DNA from: JAHDVS01 sp964370985
Lineage (GTDB): Bacteria > Actinomycetota > Thermoleophilia > Gaiellales > Gaiellaceae
Reading direction: 5' to 3'
NCBI GenBank assembly: GCA_964370985.1
Contig: CAYJLE010000045.1
Coordinates: forward strand, 1-18,528
Length of the DNA: 18,528 bases
The notes under the pieces are model-generated. The model was given only the letters and a program-made list of their open reading frames with translations. It searched no databases and was not told the DNA's origin. A program made the position numbers and the translations under genes. Of this stretch, positions 1-5,566 are shown piece by piece; within the stretch, counting starts at the first letter, position 1, and every line of letters begins with the position of its first letter.

Positions 1-2
1 GC

Positions 3-830
3 GCCGACGTCCGTGTCGAGCGGGTCGACCTGCTCGACGCCGCGGGTCTGAGGCGCGTCGTCGACGGATGCGAGGCCGTGTTCCACGTCGCTGCGCTCTA
101 CAGCTACGACGCCGACCCGGCCGAGCTCGAGCGCGTCAACGTCGAGGGCACCCGCACGGTGATCGAGGCCTGCGTGCGTGCGGGCGTGCGCAGGCTCGTG
201 CACACGAGCACCGCCGGCACCTGCGGGCCGGTCCCGGGCCGCGAGGCGACCGAGGGGGACGAGCCTCCGGCGTGGGAGCTCGAGGTGCCGTACAAGCGCA
301 CGAAGCTCGCATCCGAACGGCTCGTGCTCGAGGCGGCCCGCGCGGAACTCGACGCGGTGGTCGTCAACCCCACCGCGCCCGTCGGGGACGGCGACCGCAA
401 GCCGACGCCGACCGGTCGGATGGTCGCCGGCGTCGCCAGCGGGCGGATCCGCGGCTACGTCGCGACCACCGGCCTGAACGTCGTCGACGTGCGCGACGTC
501 GCCCGCGGCCACGCGCTCGCGCTCGAGCGGGGCGTGCGCGGGGAGCGCTACCTGCTCGGCGGCGTCAACCTGCCGCTCGCCGACCTGTTCGCGGCGATCG
601 CCGACCTCGCCGGCGTGCCCCGACCGAGGCTGCGCGTCCCCTACGCGGCGGCCGTCGTCGCGGCCCGGCTCGGGCTCGCCAGCCGGGACGAGGTGCGCCT
701 CGCCCGCGTTCCCATGTATTTTTCCTCGGGGAAGGCACGGAGCGTTCTGGGGTACGAGCCGGGCCCGGTGACACCCGCGCTGGCGCGGGCGATCCGGGAC
801 GCGGGCGTCGACGGGAAGGGAGAAGCATGA
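3..830 (+). CDS. hpnA: Hopanoid-associated NAD(P)-sugar epimerase HpnA, 5' partial
   Basis: This is an extended-SDR (NAD-dependent epimerase/dehydratase) protein cut by the left edge. The frame is open from base 3, and about 275 residues remain of a family that usually has about 330. The missing part holds the N-terminal Gly-rich NAD motif. Visible marks are the segment DAVFHVAALY-like (GCEAVFHVAALYSY), the NVEGT motif, the HTSTAG strand, and a catalytic Y-x3-K (YKRTK). The C-terminal half is substrate-binding. HpnA-type epimerases sit in hopanoid gene clusters; their exact sugar-nucleotide reaction is not settled. The assignment rests on family resemblance and on hpnH following directly: the stop TGA overlaps the hpnH ATG (ATGA), which implies translational coupling. 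A generic epimerase is the alternative, but the context makes HpnA much more likely. Confidence 0.85.
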   Translation, partial: ADVRVERVDLLDAAGLRRVVDGCEAVFHVAALYSYDADPAELERVNVEGTRTVIEACVRAGVRRLVHTSTAGTCGPVPGREATEGDEPPAWELEVPYKRTKLASERLVLEAARAELDAVVVNPTAPVGDGDRKPTPTGRMVAGVASGRIRGYVATTGLNVVDVRDVARGHALALERGVRGERYLLGGVNLPLADLFAAIADLAGVPRPRLRVPYAAAVVAARLGLASRDEVRLARVPMYFSSGKARSVLGYEPGPVTPALARAIRDAGVDGKGEA

Positions 831-1825
831 AGTTTCCGCTGCGCAGCACCGTCCAGATCGGCCGGTACGTCGCGTCCCAGAAGGGCGTCGAGCGCTACCC
901 GCTCGTGCTCATGCTCGAGCCGACGCTCGGGTGCAACATCGCCTGCATCGGCTGCGGGAAGATCCGTGAGTACGAGTCGAACAAGGCACGTCTCTCCGTG
1001 CAGGAGTGCCTCGACTCGGGCGTTCAGTGCCCCGCGCCCGTGGTCTCGATCTGCGGCGGCGAGCCTCTGATCTTCAAGGGCATCGAGGAGGTCGTCGAAG
1101 GCTTCCTCGACCTGCGCAAGAGCATCCAGCTCTGCACGAACGCGTTGCGGATGTCCGACATGCTCGACCGGTTCACGCCGAACCCGCGGCTGACCTGGGT
1201 CATCCACCTGGACGGCATGCGCGAGATCCACGACTACGTCTGCAACTACCCCGGCCTCTGGGACGTCGCGATCGAGGCGATCAGGGAGGCGCGCTCGCGC
1301 GGTTTCCGCGTCACGACCAACACGACCATCTTCAAGGAGACCGAGGTCGGCGACGTCGTCGAGATGATGCGGTTCCTCGAGAAGGAGGTCGGGATCGACG
1401 GCATGCTGATCGCGCCCGGCTACCAGTACTCGCAGATCGACCCGAACCTGACGATGACGCGGGCCGAGCACGAGGACAAGTTCCGCCGGATCAGCGTCGA
1501 GGCGCGAAAGCATGGCTATCGCTGGCTCGCGAGCCCGATCTACCAGGAGCTGCTCCGGGGCGAGCGGATGCTGCCCTGCACGCCCTGGGGCTCGATCACG
1601 CGCAACCCGTACGGCTGGAAGGGCCCCTGCTACCTGCTCACGGACGCGATCTTCCCGACCTACCAGGCGCTGATGGACGGGATGGAGTGGGAGCGCTACG
1701 GGCCTGGCAACGACCCGCGCTGCGAGCACTGCGCGATCCACTGTGGCTTCGAGCCCTCGGCGACCCTCGCGACCACGTCGAGCGTCAAGGAGACGGTGCG
1801 GAGCCTCGCGTGGACGCTTCGTTGA
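827..1825 (+). CDS. hpnH: Adenosylhopene transferase HpnH (radical SAM)
   Basis: HpnH is a radical SAM enzyme that joins the 5'-deoxyadenosyl radical to diploptene. This gives adenosylhopane, the first C35 hopanoid. The 332-residue protein has the radical SAM cluster motif Cys36-x3-Cys40-x2-Cys43 (CNIACIGC), a GGEP SAM-binding motif at residues 77-80, and further C-terminal cysteines (CEHCAIHC near residue 310). The length matches the family. The ATG at 827 overlaps the hpnA stop, with GGGAGAAG just upstream as ribosome site. A longer frame starting at 68 is an out-of-frame extension across hpnA and is not used. The gene lies between hpnA and hpnG, the usual hopanoid side-chain order. The enzyme is probably cytoplasmic or membrane-peripheral, since its substrate is a membrane lipid. 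Confidence 0.95.
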   Translation: MKFPLRSTVQIGRYVASQKGVERYPLVLMLEPTLGCNIACIGCGKIREYESNKARLSVQECLDSGVQCPAPVVSICGGEPLIFKGIEEVVEGFLDLRKSIQLCTNALRMSDMLDRFTPNPRLTWVIHLDGMREIHDYVCNYPGLWDVAIEAIREARSRGFRVTTNTTIFKETEVGDVVEMMRFLEKEVGIDGMLIAPGYQYSQIDPNLTMTRAEHEDKFRRISVEARKHGYRWLASPIYQELLRGERMLPCTPWGSITRNPYGWKGPCYLLTDAIFPTYQALMDGMEWERYGPGNDPRCEHCAIHCGFEPSATLATTSSVKETVRSLAWTLR

Positions 1826-2406
1826 CGCTCGCCTGCGCGCTCGCGGTCGAGGAGAGAGCGGCCCGCGCGGGAGGCGCATGCGCCGCACGCGTGGGAATCG
1901 GCGCCTCGCTGCCGCTCCCGGACGGGCCCCTGGCGAGCTTCGGGCTGGCCGGCGCTCTGGTGCCCGGCTATCGCCCCGGCGCGCTCGTCACCGCCACGAA
2001 GGTGGTCGACGAGCGGGGCGGGCTGCTCTGGGAGGGCGAGCCGCTCCCCGTTCCCGACGCTGCGGCCGCGGTCGTGTGCGCGGTGCAGCGGATCGTGGAC
2101 ACGCCAGGCGAGCGCGCCAGCCTGGCCGCGCGCACCGGTGCGGTCGCCGTCGACATGGAGAGCGGCCCGCTCGCGGCCAGCGGACGGCTCGTCGGCGTCG
2201 TCCGCGCGATCTCCGACACCCCCGACAACCCCGTCGGCCGGCTGGGCAGGGCTGCGACCCCTGACGGCGGCACCGCCTGGGCCGCCGTGGCGGCCGCGTT
2301 CCTGCGCGAGCCCCGGCAGTCCCTGCGCGCGGCCGGAAACGCTCGTCTGGGGCTCGCCGCGCTCGAGCGCGCTGCGGGCGCACTCGCGCGGGCGGGCTCG
2401 ACGTGA
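1810..2406 (+). CDS. hpnG: Hopanoid-associated nucleosidase/phosphorylase HpnG
   Basis: HpnG belongs to the purine nucleoside phosphorylase/MTA-SAH nucleosidase superfamily. It removes adenine from adenosylhopane to give ribosylhopane (or its phosphate). The 198-residue protein starts with ACALAVEE, whose Glu pair matches the N-terminal catalytic acid region. It continues with a SFGLAGAL strand, the DMES motif at about 115-118, and an ISD motif whose Asp136 matches the purine-protonating aspartate. It is slightly shorter than typical HpnG, with a compact region after residue 25. The GTG at 1810 overlaps the end of hpnH by 16 bases; AAGGAG at 1787-1792 is rather far for it, so TTG at 1822 (TTGA with the hpnH stop) is an alternative start. 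The product works directly downstream of HpnH. Confidence 0.88.
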   Translation: MDASLTLACALAVEERAARAGGACAARVGIGASLPLPDGPLASFGLAGALVPGYRPGALVTATKVVDERGGLLWEGEPLPVPDAAAAVVCAVQRIVDTPGERASLAARTGAVAVDMESGPLAASGRLVGVVRAISDTPDNPVGRLGRAATPDGGTAWAAVAAAFLREPRQSLRAAGNARLGLAALERAAGALARAGST

Positions 2407-3329
2407 GCAAGCGCGTCCTCGTCGCCGCTCCCCGGAGCTTCTGCGCGGGCGTCGTCCGCGCGATCGACATCGTGGAGACGCTGCTCGAGACGCACGGCCC
2501 TCCCGTCTACGTGCGCCACCAGATCGTCCACAACGTCCACGTCGTGCGCGACCTCGAGGCGAGAGGCGCGATCTTCGTCGAGTCCGAGCAGGAGGTGCCA
2601 GAGGGGGCGCTCGTCGTCCTCTCCGCGCACGGGGTGGCCCCGCAGGTGTATCGCAAGTGCGCCGAGCGCGACCTGAAGGTGATCGATGCGACCTGCCCGC
2701 TCGTCTCGAAGGTGCACGCCGAGGCCAGGCGCTACGCGGCGCGGGGTCTCAGGATCGCCCTCGTCGGACATGCGGGCCACGAGGAGGTCGTGGGCACGAT
2801 GGGCGAGGCGCCCGATGCGATCGTGCTCGTGGAAACCGCCGACGAGGCGGAGCGCCTCGCGCTGGACGGCGATCAGGGCATCGCCTACCTGACGCAGACG
2901 ACGCTGTCCGTGGACGACACGGCGGACGTCGTCGATGCGCTGCGCGACCGCTTTCCCGATCTGGTCGGCCCGCCGTCCGCCGACATCTGCTACGCGACGC
3001 AGAACCGCCAGGACGCGGTGAAGAAGATCTGCGAGCAGGCGACCCTCGTCCTGGTCGTCGGCTCGAAGACGAGCTCGAACGCGAACCGGCTGGTCGAGGT
3101 GGCGCGCACGTGCGGCGCCGACGCCTACCTCGTGGACGACGAGTCGGACCTCGACCGAGCTTGGCTCGCCGGGCACGAGACCGTTGGCCTGACCGCGGGC
3201 GCGTCGTCGCCCGACGTGCTCGTCAATCGCGTCGCCGACCGGCTCGCCGAGCTCGGCTTCGCCGAGCGGGTCGAGGTCGAGCTGACCCGGGAGGACGTGT
3301 ACTTCCGTCTCCCGGCCGAGCTGCGCTAG
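2403..3329 (+). CDS. ispH: 4-hydroxy-3-methylbut-2-enyl diphosphate reductase IspH (LytB)
   Basis: IspH is the last enzyme of the methylerythritol phosphate pathway. It reductively dehydroxylates HMBPP to IPP and DMAPP using an iron-sulfur cluster. The 308-residue protein has the three cluster cysteines Cys14 (SFCAGV), Cys98 (DATCP) and Cys196 (DICYAT). The substrate residues are His43 (HQIVHN), His76 (SAHG), His126 and Glu128 (GHAGHEE), Thr166/167 (TQTT), Ser224/Ser225/Asn226 (SSN) and Ser268/269 (GASSPD). The length is that of the complete family. The GTG start overlaps the hpnG stop (GTGA), so the gene belongs to the hopanoid operon and would supply C5 units for squalene and hopene synthesis. 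Its stop faces the SnoaL-like gene across 20 bases in which no clear terminator is visible. Confidence 0.97.
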   Translation: MSKRVLVAAPRSFCAGVVRAIDIVETLLETHGPPVYVRHQIVHNVHVVRDLEARGAIFVESEQEVPEGALVVLSAHGVAPQVYRKCAERDLKVIDATCPLVSKVHAEARRYAARGLRIALVGHAGHEEVVGTMGEAPDAIVLVETADEAERLALDGDQGIAYLTQTTLSVDDTADVVDALRDRFPDLVGPPSADICYATQNRQDAVKKICEQATLVLVVGSKTSSNANRLVEVARTCGADAYLVDDESDLDRAWLAGHETVGLTAGASSPDVLVNRVADRLAELGFAERVEVELTREDVYFRLPAELR

Positions 3330-3349
3330 GTGCAGGTCACCGTCCCCTC

Positions 3350-3751
3350 CTACTTGAGCGGGTTTGTGCCCGCCATCCAGATGATCACGCGCGTGAAGCG
3401 CCCGTCCGGACCCACGTCGAAGAAGTTGCAGTTGTGCATGTCGTTCCGGGTGCCGTCCTGCAGCTCTCCGATGTAGCTCTGCTCGGTTGCCACCTTGCCG
3501 GTCTCCGGCTCGACCACGATGTTCTTGAGCTCGTGGAAGATCGAGACCGAGCTCTCGAAGAAGCCGGCGAACATGCGCCGGATCTCCGCTGTGCCTGCGA
3601 ACGTCGCGTGGTCGGTTTGGACGGTGAGCGTCGCCTCGTCGGCGAAATGCCCGAGCACTCCGTCGAGATCCTTCCGGTCGACCGCGCTGAAGTAGCTGCC
3701 GGGCAGGGCTGCCAGTGACTCGCGCGTGAGCGATGAGGCGTGGGTGGTCAT
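3350..3751 (-). CDS. SnoaL/NTF2-like domain protein
   Basis: This is a small 133-residue alpha+beta protein of the NTF2-like/SnoaL type. It has an N-terminal helix (ALPGSYFSAVDRKDLDGVL), the typical 'FADEATL' strand, and the pattern 'FAGTAEIRRMFAGFF' followed by beta strands ending in RVIIWMAG. Members are a curved-sheet pocket fold used for small-molecule isomerases, cyclases, hydratases or binding proteins, so the substrate cannot be named. The ATG at 3751 has GGAGG about 6 bases upstream on the minus strand. The longer frame to 4684 is antisense to pheA and not coding. The gene is transcribed alone, divergently from pheA and convergently to ispH, with its own promoter and a palindrome over the likely transcription start. 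Confidence 0.85.
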   Translation of the reverse strand: MTTHASSLTRESLAALPGSYFSAVDRKDLDGVLGHFADEATLTVQTDHATFAGTAEIRRMFAGFFESSVSIFHELKNIVVEPETGKVATEQSYIGELQDGTRNDMHNCNFFDVGPDGRFTRVIIWMAGTNPLK

Positions 3752-3767
3752 CGAACCTCCAGTCTCG

Positions 3768-3814
3768 GATGTCTGACATCGAGAGTGGTAGCCGACCGCC
3801 TGTCGGGTCGTCAA
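3768..3814 (-). promoter_or_regulatory. SnoaL-like gene promoter with overlapping palindromic operator
   Basis: On the minus strand, TTGACG (complement of 3809-3814) and TACCAC (complement of 3785-3790) form a -35/-10 pair with an 18-base spacer. The predicted start lies near 3778, inside a perfect 13-base inverted repeat, GATGTC-T-GACATC at 3768-3780. A CTC/GAG pair flanks the repeat at one base offset. The form (half-sites around one central base, with a TGTCTGACA core) resembles operators of GntR/FadR-type repressors; that likeness is inference. No such regulator lies in the window. Confidence 0.5.
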
Positions 3815-3856
3815 GCGTTCCGCTCCCGCGCGGGGCAGCGCCGAGCGGCTAGGCTC

Positions 3857-4690
3857 GTGGCCGTGCCCGTGACCGTCGCCTATCCTGGCCCCGACGGGAC
3901 CCACGCTGCGGCCGCCGCCGACCGCCTCTTCCCCGGGGCGGGAGAGCTGCGTGCCCTGCCGACGTTCGCGGCGGTTGTCGAAGCGGCGACCCTCGGCGAC
4001 GCGGACTTCGGCGTGCTCCCGATCGAGAGCTCGCTGGCGGGCCCGGTCGCCGAGACCCACGACCTCCTCTACACCTCGTCGCTCTCGATCGCCCGCGAGA
4101 CCGTGCTGTCGATCCGCCATCTCCTGCTCGGCGCCGAGCAGGTGCCGCTCGAGCAGGTGCGGGTCGTCCGCTCCCATCCAATGGCCCTCGACCAGTGCAG
4201 GTCCCTGCTCGCGTCGATGCCGTGGGCGACCGCGATTGCCACGCCGACCACCTCGGACGCCGCGGCCCAGGTCGCCCGCGCCGGCGACCCCACCGAGGTC
4301 GCGATCGCGAGCGAGCGCGCCGCCGAGATGTACGAGCTCCGCGTGCTCGCAAGCGACGTCGGCGACCACCCCGAGGCCTACACGCGGTTCGTGGCGATCG
4401 CCCCGTACGTCCGGCTCGACCGCAGCGAGGGCGCCTGGCGCACCGCGTTCTCGTTCGTCACCGACCACCGCCCTGGCGCACTCCACCGCGCTCTCGAGCC
4501 GTTCGCCCGCCACAGCCTCGACCTGGTGCAGCTGGTCTCGCGCCCGATCCCGCAGACTCCGTGGCGCTACCGGTTCGACGCGGTGCTCGCCGGCCACCCC
4601 CTCGACCGGGTCGTCTCCGAGACCCTGGCCGAGATGACCGCGCTCACGCGCCAGCTCGTCGTGTTCGGCTCCTACCCGGCGCACGCCTAG
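3857..4690 (+). CDS. pheA: Prephenate dehydratase PheA
   Basis: PheA converts prephenate to phenylpyruvate, the committed step to phenylalanine. The protein of about 277 residues is a monofunctional prephenate dehydratase domain plus a C-terminal ACT domain. Visible signs are the N-terminal VAYPGPDGTH (family 'YLGPEGTF'), GVLPIESSLAGPV (family 'PIENS..G.V'), the catalytic TRF motif in EAYTRFVAI, and the ACT segment FVTDHRPGALHRAL with a following SRP. No chorismate mutase domain is present. GTG codons at 3857, 3863 and 3869 are all possible starts. There is no clear Shine-Dalgarno, and TAGGCT at 3850-3855 sits 7 bases before 3863, so a leaderless mRNA from 3863 is possible. The open frame runs back to 3740 over the divergent promoter, which is unlikely to be coding. 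The ACT domain usually binds phenylalanine. Confidence 0.93.
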   Translation: MAVPVTVAYPGPDGTHAAAAADRLFPGAGELRALPTFAAVVEAATLGDADFGVLPIESSLAGPVAETHDLLYTSSLSIARETVLSIRHLLLGAEQVPLEQVRVVRSHPMALDQCRSLLASMPWATAIATPTTSDAAAQVARAGDPTEVAIASERAAEMYELRVLASDVGDHPEAYTRFVAIAPYVRLDRSEGAWRTAFSFVTDHRPGALHRALEPFARHSLDLVQLVSRPIPQTPWRYRFDAVLAGHPLDRVVSETLAEMTALTRQLVVFGSYPAHA

Positions 4691-4702
4691 CGCAGGGAGG
4701 GG

Positions 4703-4727
4703 GAGGGCCGCGCGGGCTGCGGCCCTC
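4703..4727. terminator. Hairpin terminator between convergent pheA and the small membrane gene
   Basis: A perfect 9-bp stem (GAGGGCCGC / GCGGCCCTC) closes a 7-base loop (GCGGGCT). It lies 12 bases after the pheA stop and 9 bases from the stop of the convergent minus-strand gene. There is no T tract, as is common in high-GC actinobacteria. Its symmetry lets it act in both directions. Confidence 0.7.
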
Positions 4728-4736
4728 AGGGGAGGC

Positions 4737-4901
4737 TCAAGGCGTGATCTCGATCACGCCTCCGCCGGGGTCTTCGCCGACGAAGAGGCCGACGATCAGC
4801 CCGAGCACCCACACGATCACGACGGCCAGCACGAGGCGGTAGAGGAAGCGCCCGATCAGGTTGAGCACCTGGATCGCGACGCTCGCCGGTGCTTCGGTCA
4901 T
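4737..4901 (-). CDS. Small single-pass membrane protein (54 aa)
   Basis: This 54-residue protein has no family I recognise. It has a short polar N-terminus, an amphipathic stretch (IQVLNLIGRFLYR), one strongly hydrophobic helix at about residues 20-42 (LVLAVVIVWVLGLIVGLFV), and a short acidic, Gly-rich tail (GEDPGGG). Arg18 and Arg22 before the helix suggest the N-terminus stays inside. The ATG at 4901 begins one base after the stop of the upstream secreted-protein gene (TGAGATG), with AAAGGGGG upstream as ribosome site. An upstream in-frame ATG at 4937 would overlap the neighbour and lacks a better site. The one-base spacing implies co-translation with the secreted protein, so the two may act together at the cell surface. 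Confidence 0.7.
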   Translation of the reverse strand: MTEAPASVAIQVLNLIGRFLYRLVLAVVIVWVLGLIVGLFVGEDPGGGVIEITP

Positions 4902-4902
4902 C

Positions 4903-5439
4903 TCACGTCCCCCTTTCCCAGCGGTAGCTGCCATCACCGAACGCCCAGATCTTCACCCAGGGATACTCGCTGCCGACGCAGCCGAACTTCAGCACGCAGT
5001 TCTCCAGCCGCGCCTGCCGGAACGAATAGTGGGCGGTGTTCGAGTTGTAGAAGTAACTCGCGCTCGCGGCGATCCCCCTGTAGTACCAGTTCGGATCGAC
5101 GTTCGTCGGGTAGGCCGACGTGACCACCGTCGTGATCTTCCCGTTCGACCAGCACCAGCGCTTCGTGTGGTGCCACCGGTAGACGATCGCCCGGAAGAGG
5201 AAGCTCTTCGCCTCCTTGTAGATGTCGACGTCGCGACAGCCCGAGGCCTGGAGCGAGCGGTCGAACGATCGGGCCGGTCGGGGCGGGCCGAGCGGCACGC
5301 CGCTCGCGTCGAGATCGGTGACCGTCGCCCGATACGATCTCGCCGCGCCGGAGGTGCCCGCCATGCTCGTTCCCGTCAGGAGCGCCGCCGCCAGCGTCGC
5401 GCCGGCAAGAGCGACGAGCATTCGTGTTCGCGTTCGCAT
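4903..5439 (-). CDS. Secreted protein of unknown function with four cysteines
   Basis: I do not recognise the family. The 178-residue protein has a clear signal peptide: RTRTR at the N-terminus, then a hydrophobic core at residues 7-21, with likely cleavage after Ala27 or Ala33. The mature part has four cysteines (68, 96, 148, 154), which could form two disulfides. It is rich in Trp and Tyr (WHHTKRWCW, NWYYRG, ASYFYN, YPWVKIW, GSYRW), suggesting a compact secreted beta fold. The ATG at 5439 follows a perfect AAGGAGGTGA ribosome site by 7 bases. The frame is open up to 5538, but that stretch carries the leader and lacks a site. The gene is first of a two-gene unit with the 54-aa membrane protein. 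Confidence 0.75.
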   Translation of the reverse strand: MRTRTRMLVALAGATLAAALLTGTSMAGTSGAARSYRATVTDLDASGVPLGPPRPARSFDRSLQASGCRDVDIYKEAKSFLFRAIVYRWHHTKRWCWSNGKITTVVTSAYPTNVDPNWYYRGIAASASYFYNSNTAHYSFRQARLENCVLKFGCVGSEYPWVKIWAFGDGSYRWERGT

Positions 5440-5446
5440 CCATCGT

Positions 5447-5456
5447 TCACCTCCTT
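5447..5456 (-). promoter_or_regulatory. Full-consensus Shine-Dalgarno (AAGGAGGTGA)
   Basis: The minus strand reads AAGGAGGTGA, complementary over ten bases to the 16S rRNA 3' end, 7 bases before the ATG at 5439. It decides that start over the out-of-frame ATG at 5443 and the upstream in-frame one at 5538. It is the strongest ribosome site I see in the window. Confidence 0.8.
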
Positions 5457-5521
5457 CCGGCGCGGCGGGCGCGGGCTGTCGCGTCCTCGTGTCACTGTAC
5501 GCCCGCGAGACCGCGTCGGCA

Positions 5522-5538
5522 TCGGCCTTTTCGGCCAA
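5522..5538 (-). terminator. Possible weak hairpin after the amine-dehydrogenase-like operon
   Basis: On the minus strand TTGGCC-GAAAA-GGCCGA can form a 6-bp stem (one T.G pair) with a GAAAA loop. It lies 28 bases after the stop at 5567 and before the secreted-protein gene on the same strand. It has no T tract and a short stem, so it may be a weak terminator or chance. Confidence 0.3.
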
Positions 5539-5566
5539 TACTCGTGACGGGAGTGCGCCGGATCCG

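Noticed and set aside
1968..3779. A 603-codon open frame on the minus strand opposite hpnG-ispH
   Set aside because: It is antisense to genes with intact catalytic residues and has the low-complexity composition of a shadow frame.
3740..3856. An N-terminal extension of PheA from 3740
   Set aside because: It crosses the divergent promoter and palindrome. The prephenate dehydratase fold begins at VTVAYPGP.
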